Assembly (NCBI GenBank): GCA_018969425.1
Contig: JAGWYJ010000005.1
Span: 1 to 64,000, forward strand
Reading direction: 5' to 3'
Origin: Alphaproteobacteria bacterium
GTDB lineage: Bacteria > Pseudomonadota > Alphaproteobacteria > Caulobacterales > Hyphomonadaceae
DNA length: 64,000 nucleotides
Below, piece by piece: positions 17,395 through 26,624 of the stretch. The notes below the pieces were generated by a model, which saw nothing but the letters and a program-made list of their open reading frames with translations, was not told the origin of the DNA and did not search any database. Both the position numbers and the translations under genes were made by a program. Numbering within the stretch: position 1 is the first letter of the stretch; every line of letters begins with the position of its first letter.

Positions 17395-17871
17395 GTGTCT
17401 GTGATGTCCTCTTTGAATGATTTGCTTCATCCCGGCGCAGTCTATCCGCGTGCCCGGTGGCAGGGGCGTCGGCAGGTGCTCGCCGAGTTCTCGGAAGCTA
17501 TGGCGCGGGCACTGTCTCTTGACCCTAGGCGCGTGCACGAGGCTTTGCTCGAACGCGAGCGCCTGGGATCGACGGGCGTCGGTGAGGGCGTGGCGATCCC
17601 CCACGCCAGGCTTGACGGCCTGGACCGGCCGGTTGGAGGGTTCGCCCGGCTGATTGAGCCGGCGGATTTCGACGCCATCGATCAGCGCCGGTGCGATCTG
17701 GTCTTCATGCTGCTGACCCCGAGCGAGGCCGGCGCCGATCACCTTCGCGCTCTGGCCAGAGTCTCCAGACTCTTTCGCCAGGAGGCTGTCCGGAGCGCCT
17801 TGCGCAAGTCCCAGACAGCCGAGGACGTGCTGAATGTTCTCGCGGTCAGACAGGCCGATGATGCGGCCTGA
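17395..17871 (+). CDS. ptsN: PTS(Ntr) EIIA component
   Basis: 158 residues. The phosphorylatable His70 lies in VGEGVAIPHARLDG, the EIIA(Ntr) signature. PtsN accepts phosphate from the nitrogen PTS and regulates potassium, nitrogen or stringent-response targets. The annotated start is GTG 17395; ATG 17404 is equally plausible. It lies downstream of rpoN and hpf. An HPr and an EIIA(Man) are encoded at 49.2-49.9 kb; no EI (ptsP) gene is in the window. Confidence 0.94.
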   Translation: MSVMSSLNDLLHPGAVYPRARWQGRRQVLAEFSEAMARALSLDPRRVHEALLERERLGSTGVGEGVAIPHARLDGLDRPVGGFARLIEPADFDAIDQRRCDLVFMLLTPSEAGADHLRALARVSRLFRQEAVRSALRKSQTAEDVLNVLAVRQADDAA

Positions 17872-17939
17872 GGCCGTCCCCTGACTTGCTGGAAGGCTCT
17901 GGGAGAGCGCGCCTTATCGCGCCTGATCAGGTTCGGGAA

Positions 17940-17971
17940 CGAAAAAGCCCCAACCCGTCGGGTTGGGGCTT
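17940..17971 (-). terminator. Intrinsic terminator of the tRNA-Ala gene
   Basis: On the minus strand a 12-bp stem (AAGCCCCAACCC / GGGTTGGGGCTT, loop GAC) is followed by TTTTTTC. It starts 6 bp after the tRNA CCA end. The plus strand lacks a T-run on the other side, so it is directional. Confidence 0.85.
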
Positions 17972-17976
17972 GAAAC

Positions 17977-18052
17977 TGGTGGAGCCAGGCGGAATCGAAC
18001 CGCCGACCTTGTGAATGCCATTCACACGCTCTCCCAACTGAGCTATGGCCCC
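17977..18052 (-). tRNA. tRNA-Ala (anticodon GGC)
   Basis: A 76-nt cloverleaf on the minus strand. Acceptor GGGGCCA pairs with TGGCTCC, the D-arm contains AGTTGGGAGAGC, and the anticodon stem TGTGA/TCACA encloses loop ATGGCAT with anticodon GGC. The T-arm is GGCGGTTCGATTCCGCC. The CCA tail is encoded. An intrinsic terminator follows directly. Confidence 0.97.
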
Positions 18053-18170
18053 GTTCCGCTGGATCGACGCAGGTCTCTCAACGCGCGCATCTGATCTGGC
18101 TGGTTCAGATCTGGGACCCGTGCTTATAACGGGCGCCACCTGGGATCAAGGGTGAACCTTCAATCGAAGG

Positions 18171-18647
18171 TCAGAGTTCCTCCTCGTCGGCTTCATCCTC
18201 GATTTCAATGTCCTCGTCGTCGAACTCTTCGTCCTCGTCGATGACTGTGAGCCCGTCATCCTCGTCTTCGATCTCGTCCTCGATTTCCTCATCTTCGACG
18301 CCTGGAGCGGCGTACTTCTTACTGACCGGAACGCGAGGGGCGGGCTCGCCCTCTTCTTCCTCGGTCTCCACGACATCGTCATCGACCAGGTCGACCTCCT
18401 CGGTCTCCTCAATCTCGACTTCCTCGTCCTCGTCCGTACCGGCCGCGGTCTCGAGATCTTCATCCTCCTCGTCATCCGCAGGCGCGGGGTTGACCTTTTC
18501 CCTGGAGCGCTTTGGCTTCAGGAGGTCGGAGGACGGATCAAACGTCGCCTTGCACTTCGGGCACACGGCCGGACGTTTTCCAAGGTCGTAGAATTTCGCC
18601 CCGCATTCGGGACAGGTGCGCTTTTCGCCGAGATCGATATTCGCCAC
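18171..18647 (-). CDS. FYDLN acid family protein (TIGR02300)
   Basis: GTG 18647 is preferred, as GGGGATTG lies upstream and the protein then starts VANIDLGEKRTCPECG as in the family. The N-terminal 45 residues form a zinc ribbon (CPEC...CPKC) with the name motif FYDLG (usually FYDLN). The remaining two thirds are extremely acidic, dominated by Glu/Asp runs, and probably disordered. The family occurs next to aroA in alphaproteobacteria, as here (divergent). The role is unknown; a nucleic-acid- or ribosome-linked function is only guessed. Confidence 0.88.
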   Translation of the reverse strand: MANIDLGEKRTCPECGAKFYDLGKRPAVCPKCKATFDPSSDLLKPKRSREKVNPAPADDEEDEDLETAAGTDEDEEVEIEETEEVDLVDDDVVETEEEEGEPAPRVPVSKKYAAPGVEDEEIEDEIEDEDDGLTVIDEDEEFDDEDIEIEDEADEEEL

Positions 18648-18767
18648 GGTCAATCCCCATAACTTGGGTCGGGCGCTTGCCATGATCGCGGCGGTCTGTA
18701 AAGCGCTGTATTCCGGTCCGGGCCCAACCAGGGCGCGGCGTTCTGTTCAGAGGCTCGGCTCCCTCCC

Positions 18768-20093
18768 ATGCGCGCCACGTCCCGCCCAGTCAAGTTCGTC
18801 TCGGGTGCGGTCCGCGCGCCCGGCGACAAGTCGTGCTCCCATCGTGCGCTGATGATGGCTGCGGTTGCGGAGGGGAGCACGACCGTTTCGGGACTTCTCG
18901 AAGGTGAAGACGTCATCAATACGGCTCGGGCGGTCGCAGCTCTGGGCGCGGGGGTCGAGCGTCTTGGCGCGGGGGTGTGGCGCGTGGAGGGGGTAGGCCG
19001 TCGGGGATTGACCGCTCCCAACTCGGACATCGATTTCGGAAATTCCGGTACGGGCGCCCGTCTGATGATGGGGCTGGCGGCCGGTCATGACCTGACCGCG
19101 CGGTTTGTCGGCGACGAATCGCTGTCGTCTCGGCCAATGGAACGCGTGCTGCGGCCCTTGCGGGAGATGGGGCTGGTCGCTGAGACGGCGCCGGGCGGGC
19201 GCCTCCCGGTTCGCCTGACCGGAGGCCGATTGAAGGCTGTTCGCTATGCGCCGCCTGAAGCCTCAGCGCAGGTCAAGTCCGCCATCCTCCTTGCAGGGCT
19301 CAGGGCCTCGGGCGTGACGATTGTTGAGGAAAAGGAAGCCACTCGCGATCACACCGAGCGAATGTTGCGGGCCTTCGGGGTCGAGGTGGGGGTGGAGCTC
19401 CGAGACGGTGCGGGGCCGATTGTCAGTATCCGGGGCGGGCAGGATCTTCGGGCGGGTGAGGCGACTGTCGCGGGCGATCCCTCGTCCGCCGCCTTCGCCC
19501 TGACCGCAGGTCTGATCGCCGGCGGTGAGGCGGCTGTCTCAGGGATGCTCGATAACGTGACCCGGACCGGTTTCATGACCGCTGCGCGCGAGATGGGGGC
19601 GGATGTGACGATCCTCCCGGACGGTCTGGCGACCGGCGAGGCCACGGTTCGCGCAATCGCCCGCGGATCCGCTCTTCGGGGCGTGCGGCTCGATCCCGCC
19701 CTCGTGCCGTCGATGATCGATGAGTTGCCGATTTTCGCCGTTCTGGCGTCCTTCGCCGAGGGCGAGACTTTGGTGACCGGGGCGGCGGAGCTGCGCGTGA
19801 AGGAAAGCGACCGGATCCGGGCCATCTGCGCGATGCTGTCTGCGAATGGGGTGGAGGTTGAGGAGCTGGCGGACGGTTTTCGGATTCGGGGCTGCGGTTC
19901 TCGAGGCGTTCCCGGAGGCGGCCTGGTTGAGGCCCGTCATGATCATCGAATCGCCATGTCCGCTCTGGTGATGGGCGCAGCCGCTCAGGCGTCCGTCTCG
20001 GTCGATGACGTCGACATGATCGCCACGAGCTATCCCGAGTTCTTCGAACATATGGCGTTCCTCGGGACGGACCTGACCCGGGCGGACCGATGA
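18768..20093 (+). CDS. aroA: 3-phosphoshikimate 1-carboxyvinyltransferase (EPSP synthase)
   Basis: 441 residues. It catalyses the sixth step of the shikimate pathway (shikimate-3-P + PEP to EPSP). Conserved blocks: APGDKSCSHRALMMAA near the start (Lys-Ser S3P site; most enzymes have KSISHRA), FGNSGTGARLMMGL (PEP loop), AQVKSAILLAGL and EARHDHRIAMSALVMG. FGNSGTGARLMM, with Ala after Gly, resembles class II enzymes such as Agrobacterium CP4. The stop overlaps the cmk start (ATGATCA region), indicating coupling. Confidence 0.96.
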   Translation: MRATSRPVKFVSGAVRAPGDKSCSHRALMMAAVAEGSTTVSGLLEGEDVINTARAVAALGAGVERLGAGVWRVEGVGRRGLTAPNSDIDFGNSGTGARLMMGLAAGHDLTARFVGDESLSSRPMERVLRPLREMGLVAETAPGGRLPVRLTGGRLKAVRYAPPEASAQVKSAILLAGLRASGVTIVEEKEATRDHTERMLRAFGVEVGVELRDGAGPIVSIRGGQDLRAGEATVAGDPSSAAFALTAGLIAGGEAAVSGMLDNVTRTGFMTAAREMGADVTILPDGLATGEATVRAIARGSALRGVRLDPALVPSMIDELPIFAVLASFAEGETLVTGAAELRVKESDRIRAICAMLSANGVEVEELADGFRIRGCGSRGVPGGGLVEARHDHRIAMSALVMGAAAQASVSVDDVDMIATSYPEFFEHMAFLGTDLTRADR

Positions 20094-20728
20094 TCATCGC
20101 GATTGACGGCACCACAAGCAGCGGTAAGGGCACGCTGGCTCGCAGGTTAGCGGACCTTTACGGGCTTCCCCATCTGGATACGGGCCTTCTCTATCGCGGA
20201 CTTGCGGCGCTGGCGTTGCGGGAGGGGTGCGATCTCGCGGCCGCGGAAGGTTGTGCAGCCCTTGCGGGCCGTCTTGATCTTAAAGAGTTTGCTGAGAGGG
20301 ATCTGCGAGGGGCCAGGATTGGCGCGGCCGCCTCGATTGTCGCCTCCCACGGGCCTGTGCGCGCCGCTCTCTTCGCCCTGCAGAGAGATTTTGCGCGACG
20401 TCCAGGCGGTGCGGTGCTCGACGGCAGGGACATTGGGACGGTCATAGCCCCGGAGGCGGAAGCGAAATTCTGGGTCGATGCGGATGTGACTGTGCGGGCG
20501 GGACGGCGCTTCCGGGAGCTGCGAGTGCTGGGCGAGCCGGTGACAGAGGAGGGCGTGCTGGCGCAGCTGCGCGAGCGCGATGCGCGTGATGCCGGCCGAA
20601 AGGACGCGCCTATGAAGCCGGCCGAGGATGCGTTCCGCATCGATACCACCCGAATGGATCCTGATCAGGTCATGACTGTCGCCCTGTCCCGCCTGGCGAC
20701 GCTCGGACTGTCGGCTTCCGTCCGCTAG
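20090..20728 (+). CDS. cmk: Cytidylate kinase
   Basis: 212 residues, starting within the last codons of aroA (ATGA overlap). The P-loop GTTSSGKGTLARRLA, the acceptor region LDTGLLYRGLA and LDGRDIGTVIAPEAEAKFWVDA match CMP/dCMP kinase. It converts CMP to CDP in pyrimidine salvage. The order aroA-cmk-rpsA is the conserved alphaproteobacterial one. Confidence 0.95.
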   Translation: MIIAIDGTTSSGKGTLARRLADLYGLPHLDTGLLYRGLAALALREGCDLAAAEGCAALAGRLDLKEFAERDLRGARIGAAASIVASHGPVRAALFALQRDFARRPGGAVLDGRDIGTVIAPEAEAKFWVDADVTVRAGRRFRELRVLGEPVTEEGVLAQLRERDARDAGRKDAPMKPAEDAFRIDTTRMDPDQVMTVALSRLATLGLSASVR

Positions 20729-20950
20729 CGCCGGTCCGCACCGCTTCCGGTTGACTTTTCAGGGACTCACGATCAAAACACCGCCTCCCGCGATGCGACG
20801 CCTCCAGGCCTCAGGGTTCTGGGGCGATTATCGTGTTGGGGACGTGGTGCCGTATTTCCCCGGACCTGAACCTTATTCTGACGCCGCATGGTGCGGCCAG
20901 ACCGCCGGATCAACCGGCCGGCCCGTAACGACGAACGATTTGGAGCCTTG

Positions 20951-22645
20951 ATGACCGCCGCTGATCTCAACCCGTCTGCAGATGATTTCGCCGCCCTCTT
21001 CGAAGAGAGCTTTTCCGATAATCGGATGATCGAAGGACGGGTCGTCGCTGCGACCGTCACAGGCGTTTCAGGGGATTTCGTGACGGTCGACGTCGGTCTC
21101 AAGACAGAGGGCCGCATTTCGGCGCGGGAGTTCGCTGCCGATGAGACCCAGCCGAAAATCGGCGATGTGGTCGAAGTTTACCTTGAGCGTATCGAGAACG
21201 CTCTGGGCGACGCGGTTCTGTCCCGCGACAAGGCCCGGCGCGAAGAGGCCTGGACCCGCCTGGAGCGCGTGGCTGAGCGCAAGGAGACCGTCAAGGGAGA
21301 GATCGTCGGTCGGGTTAAGGGCGGGTTCACCGTCGACCTCGGCGGGGTCAACGCCTTCCTTCCCGGTTCGCAGGTCGATATCCGGCCGATCCGGGATGTC
21401 GGGCCGCTGATGGGTCATTCCCAGCCGTTCGCAATCCTCAAGATGGATCGCCCCCGCGGCAACATCGTTGTTTCCCGTCGCGCCGTGCTGGAAGAGAGCC
21501 GCGCCGAGCAGCGTGCGGAGATCGTGGGCAACATGGCTGAGGGCGAACGTCGCCGCGGCGTGGTGAAGAATATCACGGATTACGGCGCATTCGTGGATCT
21601 GGGAGGCATAGACGGCCTTCTGCACGTCACCGACATGAGCTGGAAGCGCGTGTCGCATCCGAGCCAGGTTGTGGAAGTCGGTCAGGAGGTCGAGGTTCAG
21701 ATCATCAAGATCAATCCCGACACCCAGCGTATTTCTCTCGGCATGAAGCAATTGATGTCCGATCCGTGGGATGGCGTCATCGCCAAGTACCCGATCGGCG
21801 CCAAACTGTCGGGTCGCGTGACCAACATCACCGATTACGGCGCCTTCGTTGAGCTGGAGGATGGCGTCGAAGGTCTCATCCATGTCTCTGAGATGAGCTG
21901 GACCAAGAAAAACCTGCATCCTGGCAAGATCATTTCCTCCTCGCAGGAGGTCGATGTGATGGTTCTCGACGTCGACAGCGATAAGCGCCGGATCTCGCTT
22001 GGCCTGAAGCAGGTGATGAACAATCCCTGGGAGGCGTTCGTCTCTGAGCATCCGGTCGGCACCGATGTCACGGGAGAGATCCGTGGGATCACCGAGTTTG
22101 GCATGTTCGTCGGACTGGGCGCCGACCTGGACGGCATGGTGCACATCAACGACATCGATTGGAACATTCCGGGCGAAGAGGCGATCAAGGCCTACAACAA
22201 GGGCGACATGGTCAGGGCTCGCGTTCTCGACGTCGATGTCGAGAAGGAACGTATTTCTCTGGGCGTGAAGCAGCTGTCGAGCGACCCGGCTGAGAGCGTC
22301 GATCTTCGGAAAAACTCGGTCGTCACGACGGTCGTCACCGAAGTGACGTCGGGCGGCATCGAAGTCTCGATCGGAGATGGGGCGATGAAATCCTTCATCC
22401 GCAAGGCCGATCTCTCTCGGGATCGCTCTGAGCAGCGGCCGGAGCGCTTTGCCGTAGGAGACAAGGTGGACGCCCTCGTCACCGCCTTCGACAAGGCGGC
22501 TCGCAAGGTCTCGCTCTCCATTAAGGCTCTCGAAGTGCGAGAAGAGAAGGAAGCGGTCGAACAGTACGGCTCAGCCGACTCGGGCGCGTCTCTTGGCGAT
22601 ATTCTGGGCGCCGCACTCGCGGAAGGCGGGAAGAAGAAAGACTGA
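20951..22645 (+). CDS. rpsA: 30S ribosomal protein S1
   Basis: 564 residues from ATG 20951 (GGAG 7 bp upstream). At least five S1 RNA-binding repeats are visible, for example [41 protein letters not shown] and [22 protein letters not shown]1 brings mRNAs to the 30S subunit. The open frame to 20888 has no ribosome site. The 222-bp upstream gap contains TTGACT at 20752 as a weak -35 only. ihfB follows, separated by a hairpin-rich spacer. Confidence 0.96.
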   Translation: MTAADLNPSADDFAALFEESFSDNRMIEGRVVAATVTGVSGDFVTVDVGLKTEGRISAREFAADETQPKIGDVVEVYLERIENALGDAVLSRDKARREEAWTRLERVAERKETVKGEIVGRVKGGFTVDLGGVNAFLPGSQVDIRPIRDVGPLMGHSQPFAILKMDRPRGNIVVSRRAVLEESRAEQRAEIVGNMAEGERRRGVVKNITDYGAFVDLGGIDGLLHVTDMSWKRVSHPSQVVEVGQEVEVQIIKINPDTQRISLGMKQLMSDPWDGVIAKYPIGAKLSGRVTNITDYGAFVELEDGVEGLIHVSEMSWTKKNLHPGKIISSSQEVDVMVLDVDSDKRRISLGLKQVMNNPWEAFVSEHPVGTDVTGEIRGITEFGMFVGLGADLDGMVHINDIDWNIPGEEAIKAYNKGDMVRARVLDVDVEKERISLGVKQLSSDPAESVDLRKNSVVTTVVTEVTSGGIEVSIGDGAMKSFIRKADLSRDRSEQRPERFAVGDKVDALVTAFDKAARKVSLSIKALEVREEKEAVEQYGSADSGASLGDILGAALAEGGKKKD

Positions 22646-22699
22646 TCAAAAAGGCCTCCCTCCGGTGAAATGGAGAGAGGCGGAGCCTGACTCCCCGGC

Positions 22700-22798
22700 G
22701 TCCGCCCGCCCTGATCGGGCGGACGTCCAGGACGGGGTCGACCCCCGAGCGGGGGGCGTGAAATTCCGCCGCAGGGTGGCTGAAAACACTTGTGTTTT
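22700..22798. repeat. Cluster of four inverted repeats between rpsA and ihfB
   Basis: Within 100 bp lie GTCCGCCCG/CGGGCGGAC (22700-22724), GGGGTCGACCCC (22734-22745), CCCCC-GAGC-GGGGG (22742-22755) and AAAACAC-TT-GTGTTTT (22783-22798). The second and third share bases and are mutually exclusive. None is a classical terminator for the plus strand. The last ends 26 bp before the ihfB ATG. Confidence 0.6.
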
Positions 22799-22824
22799 GG
22801 CGGGCTTAGCCGGTAACTGTCTCT

Positions 22825-23124
22825 ATGCTGAGATCTGAACTTATTGAACGTTTGGCTATCGAGAACCCGTCCCTGAAGCTCAGGGAGGTCGAAAGGATCG
22901 TGGACGCGATCTTTGACGAGATCGCCTCCGCCCTTGAAAGCGGCCATCGCGTCGAACTTCGGGGCTTCGGAGCGTTCTCAGTGCGACGTCGGGATGCCCG
23001 GACGGGGCGCAACCCGCGGACCGGCGACCCGGTCGCCGTCGAGCGGAAGTCGGTGCCGTTCTTCAAGGCAGGCAAGGAGCTGCGCTCCCGCCTGAATAAT
23101 GGTCAGGATCCTGAAGATCGCTGA
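22825..23124 (+). CDS. ihfB: Integration host factor beta subunit
   Basis: 99 residues of the HU/IHF fold. [16 protein letters not shown] opens the protein; [28 protein letters not shown] is the DNA-wrapping arm with the intercalating Pro. It works as a heterodimer with IHF-alpha (not in this window) and bends DNA, for example at sigma-54 promoters. Its position downstream of rpsA is conserved in proteobacteria. Confidence 0.94.
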   Translation: MLRSELIERLAIENPSLKLREVERIVDAIFDEIASALESGHRVELRGFGAFSVRRRDARTGRNPRTGDPVAVERKSVPFFKAGKELRSRLNNGQDPEDR

Positions 23125-23229
23125 TCGGATCTTTTTCTGAACTTCGGCCCCTTGTCGCTCCTCGGGCGCTCAGCGCATGATGCTGTCTCAGGGTCGGTTT
23201 TCATCCGGCAACAGAGAGGGGAGAGCTGA

Positions 23230-23643
23230 GTGTTCAAGGAATTCCGGGACTTCGCCATGCGCGGCAATGTCGTTGATCTCGCGATCGGCGTCATCATCGG
23301 CGCGGCCTTCGGCGCGATTGTGTCGTCTCTGGTCAACGACATCATCATGCCCATCATTGGTTTTGCGACCGGCGGCATGGACTTTTCTCGCTTTGTCTAC
23401 ACGCTGGCCCCGGCTCGTCCGGGCCCGGACGGGGCTGAGCTTGCGGCAGTCACCATTAATTACGGGAAGTTCGTCAACTACGTTCTGACCTTCGTGATCA
23501 TTGCGTTTGCCCTATTTGTGGTCGTTAAGGGCATGAATCAGCTGAGAAAAGCCGAAGCGCCGGCGCCGGACGCCCCGCCCGAGCCGTCTGGGGAAGAAAA
23601 GCTTCTAACCGAAATCAGGGACTTGATCCGCGCTAAAATGTGA
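23230..23643 (+). CDS. mscL: Large-conductance mechanosensitive channel
   Basis: 137 residues from GTG 23230 behind GAGAGGGGAG. The N-terminal amphipathic helix [27 protein letters not shown] and first span, the periplasmic loop, the second span [15 protein letters not shown] and a C-terminal helix ([14 protein letters not shown]) match MscL. It releases solutes on hypo-osmotic shock. It occupies the gap between ihfB and trpF where many alphaproteobacteria have lapA. Confidence 0.95.
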   Translation: MFKEFRDFAMRGNVVDLAIGVIIGAAFGAIVSSLVNDIIMPIIGFATGGMDFSRFVYTLAPARPGPDGAELAAVTINYGKFVNYVLTFVIIAFALFVVVKGMNQLRKAEAPAPDAPPEPSGEEKLLTEIRDLIRAKM

Positions 23644-23727
23644 CGTAACAGAAGTCTTAGTAGAGTATAGTAGCGTGCAGAAGGGGTGGCCTCAGTGCCG
23701 CCCTTTCTTGTTTTCAGGGTCGACGCG

Positions 23728-24453
23728 ATGCCCTCGCCCCCCAGTCTTCATCCCATTGACGAACGCGCAACCTCCGGTTCCGGACGAGTTTGCATCAAGG
23801 TTTGCGGCTTGCGATCCTTGGACATGGTGGATGTCGCGCTGGAGGCGGGAGCCGATCGCATCGGACTGGTCCTGGTGAGTTCGAGCCCTCGCGCGGTCGA
23901 TTTCGCGACCGCCGGAAAGCTTGCCGCCCATATAGCATCGGCCGGTCGGGAAGCATGGGCTGTCGCGGCGTGGAGCGTGTTCGACGGTCCGAAAGTGGAG
24001 GGTCTGGACGCTTTCATCAATGCAACCCCGCAGATCGCTGCGGTGCAGCTTCACGGTCGAGAGACCCCAGAGGACATTCAGGACTTTGCGACGCGATGCC
24101 CGGCGCCCCGGCTCGTCAAGGGGATAGGGATCGCCTCCCGGGCCGACCTCGAGGGTTTGGCCGGATATAAAGGCGTAGATGCCTTTCTTCTCGATGCGCG
24201 CCCGCCGGCTGGCGCGGATCGGGAAGGCGGCTTTGGGCGTCCGTTCGACTGGTCGATCCTGAGAGGTTTTCGTTCCGAACGGCCCCTTGTGCTGTCTGGA
24301 GGGCTGACGCCCCTGAACGTCGCTGAAGCTATTGCCGCCACTGGCCTAACGCAGGTGGATGTCTCCTCTGGCGTTGAGCAGTCGCCGGGCGTAAAAGACG
24401 CACGCAGAATTAGGGATTTCATCTCGGCCGCTCATGCAGCGTCTCCGCGATAG
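23728..24453 (+). CDS. trpF: Phosphoribosylanthranilate isomerase
   Basis: About 241 residues from ATG 23728; GTG 23695 with AAGGGG upstream is an in-frame alternative. TIM barrel with catalytic Cys in [19 protein letters not shown], and the phosphate site [12 protein letters not shown] with DVSSGVE. It catalyses the third step of tryptophan synthesis after anthranilate. An unusual ~20-residue N-terminal tail precedes the barrel. trpB follows and trpA comes next. Confidence 0.93.
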   Translation: MPSPPSLHPIDERATSGSGRVCIKVCGLRSLDMVDVALEAGADRIGLVLVSSSPRAVDFATAGKLAAHIASAGREAWAVAAWSVFDGPKVEGLDAFINATPQIAAVQLHGRETPEDIQDFATRCPAPRLVKGIGIASRADLEGLAGYKGVDAFLLDARPPAGADREGGFGRPFDWSILRGFRSERPLVLSGGLTPLNVAEAIAATGLTQVDVSSGVEQSPGVKDARRIRDFISAAHAASPR

Positions 24454-24487
24454 CGAGAAAGCCCTTCAGAACAGGTTGATCTCCTTC

Positions 24488-25699
24488 ATGTCTCGAGCGA
24501 ATGCCTGGTCCCAGTGGCCCGATGCGAACGGCAGGTTCGGAGAGTTCGGGGGACGGTATGTGGCCGAGACCCTCATGCCGCTCGTTCTCGAGCTTGAGCA
24601 GGAGTACGCCCGCGCGAAGGAGGACCCGGCCTTTCAGGCGGAGTTTGACGACCTGCTGACCCATTATGTCGGTCGCCCCTCGCCGATGTACTTCGCCGAA
24701 CGTTTGACTGAGCACTTCGGCGGCGCTCGCATCTATTTCAAGCGCGATGAGCTCAACCACACCGGCGCGCACAAGATTAATAACTGCATCGGTCAGGTCC
24801 TTTTGGCCCGGCGGATGGGAAAGACACGGATCATTGCTGAAACCGGCGCTGGCCAGCACGGGGTTGCGACCGCCACGATATGCGCGCGTTTCGGTCTTCC
24901 CTGCGTGGTCTTCATGGGGGAGACGGATGTCGAACGTCAGAAGCCCAATGTCTTTCGCATGCGGCTTCTCGGCGCCGAGATCGTGCCGGTATCTTCGGGA
25001 ACCGGAACACTGAAGGATGCGATGAACGAGGCTCTGCGCGACTGGGTGACCAACGTGTCGACCACCTTCTATGTGATCGGAACAGCTGCAGGTCCCCACC
25101 CCTACCCGATGCTCGTGCGAGATTTCCAGTCGGTGATCGGACGTGAGGCGCGTGAACAGATTCTAGCCGCCGAGGGACGTCTGCCGGACGCCCTGGTGGC
25201 GTGCATCGGAGGGGGCTCGAATGCGATCGGTCTTTTCCACCCGTTCCTCGAGGACGAAGGCGTCCGCATGATCGGGGTCGAGGCGGGCGGGCACGGCGTC
25301 ACGACCGGCCTGCACGCAGCTTCGCTGACCGGCGGACGGCCCGGCGTGCTTCATGGAAACCGGACCTATCTTCTGCAGGATCAAAATGGGCAGATCATAG
25401 ACGCTCATTCGATTTCGGCGGGGCTCGACTATCCCGGCATCGGACCGGAACACGCCTTCCTGCATGAAACGGGTCGAGCCGAATACAGGACCTGCACGGA
25501 TGCGGAGGCGCTCGAGGCCTTTCAACTGTGCGCCCGCTTAGAGGGCATCCTGCCGGCGCTGGAGCCCGCGCACGCTCTTGCGCGCGTCGGAGAAATCGCA
25601 CGCGAGCTCGGTCCGGACGGGCTGATCGTGATGAATATGTGCGGCCGGGGAGACAAGGACGTTTTCTCGATTGCGGCTCATCTCGGCGTGAACATTTGA
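24488..25699 (+). CDS. trpB: Tryptophan synthase beta chain
   Basis: About 403 residues from ATG 24488; ATG 24434 (overlapping trpF) is an alternative. [18 protein letters not shown] is the family start, the PLP-binding Lys is in HTGAHKINN, and the phosphate loop is GGGSNAIG. It condenses indole with L-serine, receiving indole through the tunnel from TrpA. The order trpF-trpB-trpA is the usual alphaproteobacterial one. Confidence 0.96.
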   Translation: MSRANAWSQWPDANGRFGEFGGRYVAETLMPLVLELEQEYARAKEDPAFQAEFDDLLTHYVGRPSPMYFAERLTEHFGGARIYFKRDELNHTGAHKINNCIGQVLLARRMGKTRIIAETGAGQHGVATATICARFGLPCVVFMGETDVERQKPNVFRMRLLGAEIVPVSSGTGTLKDAMNEALRDWVTNVSTTFYVIGTAAGPHPYPMLVRDFQSVIGREAREQILAAEGRLPDALVACIGGGSNAIGLFHPFLEDEGVRMIGVEAGGHGVTTGLHAASLTGGRPGVLHGNRTYLLQDQNGQIIDAHSISAGLDYPGIGPEHAFLHETGRAEYRTCTDAEALEAFQLCARLEGILPALEPAHALARVGEIARELGPDGLIVMNMCGRGDKDVFSIAAHLGVNI

Positions 25700-25784
25700 C
25701 GATCAATGCGTTTTGTCGCCAGCGCGCTCGGGGCGGCGACGGACCGCGTGCGGATCGACTGGAAGAAGGCGGATCGGAGCAGCC

Positions 25785-26624
25785 ATGACGGCGGAACGGA
25801 TATCAGCGAAGTTCGAAGCGTGTCGGTCCGAGGGACGCGCCGCGTTCGTGGCCTATCTCATGGCGGGAGACCCGGACCTCGACACCTCATTCGAGTGCCT
25901 GAAAGCTCTTGCTGCGTCGGGCGCTGACATCATTGAGCTGGGGGCTCCCTTCACCGATCCGATGGCGGATGGGCCGGCCATTCAGAGGGCCGCTCAGAGA
26001 TCTCTGGCCGCAGGCGGATCCCTTGCAGCCACCCTTGATATCGCCGCGCGATTTCGTCTCGAGGACAAGGTCACGCCGCTGATCGTGATGGGATACGCCA
26101 ATCCTGTTTTTTCCATGGGGCTGACGGACTTCGCCGAGCGTGCTGCGGCGGCGGGAGTGGATGGGGTTATCACTGTCGACCTGCCTCCGGAGGAAGATGC
26201 ATCTCTCAGGCAAGCGTTGGCGGCCCATGGTCTCGCCGTTATTCGTCTCGCCACGCCGACAACCACTGAAGCGCGGATGAAGCGCGTGTCTGATGGGGCC
26301 GCGGGGTTTGTTTACTATGTGTCTGTTGCAGGCGTGACAGGCGCCGCGGTGGGAGCGGAAGAGGATATCCGACAGGGCGTCGAGCGCGCCCGAAGGCTGT
26401 CAGGCTTACCCGTCGCGGTGGGTTTCGGCGTAAGGACTGGCGAGCAGGCGGCTCGTTTCGCCTGCCTGGCTGATGGTGTGGTTGTCGGGTCGGCTTTGGT
26501 TGAAGAAGTCCGGGCGGCCGTTGAGGACGGGGCGCCGAAGTCCGCTGTCAAGCGAATAACTGTGGTTGCCCAGTCACTGTCAAACGCCATATCATCAGCC
26601 CGTGTAGTGCGGAGCGTGACTTGA
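25785..26624 (+). CDS. trpA: Tryptophan synthase alpha chain
   Basis: 279 residues, ATG 25785 with GGAGCAG upstream. TIM barrel with catalytic Glu in DIIELGAPFTDPMADGP, Asp in GVITVDLPPEE, and phosphate loops FGVRT and GSALVE. It cleaves indole-3-glycerol phosphate to indole. Most homologues have LGVPFSDP where this has LGAPFTDP, a conservative change. The stop TGA overlaps the TTG start of accD. Confidence 0.95.
   Translation: MTAERISAKFEACRSEGRAAFVAYLMAGDPDLDTSFECLKALAASGADIIELGAPFTDPMADGPAIQRAAQRSLAAGGSLAATLDIAARFRLEDKVTPLIVMGYANPVFSMGLTDFAERAAAAGVDGVITVDLPPEEDASLRQALAAHGLAVIRLATPTTTEARMKRVSDGAAGFVYYVSVAGVTGAAVGAEEDIRQGVERARRLSGLPVAVGFGVRTGEQAARFACLADGVVVGSALVEEVRAAVEDGAPKSAVKRITVVAQSLSNAISSARVVRSVT

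Noticed and set aside
18208-18591. Ser-rich plus-strand frame
   Set aside because: Produced by reading Glu/Asp codon runs of the FYDLN protein backwards.
21068-22144. 358-codon minus-strand frame inside rpsA
   Set aside because: Shadow of S1 repeats; the composition reflects reverse-strand codons of a highly expressed gene.
25706-25927. Short plus-strand frame between trpB and trpA
   Set aside because: It overlaps the trpA start in another frame and lacks a domain or ribosome site.
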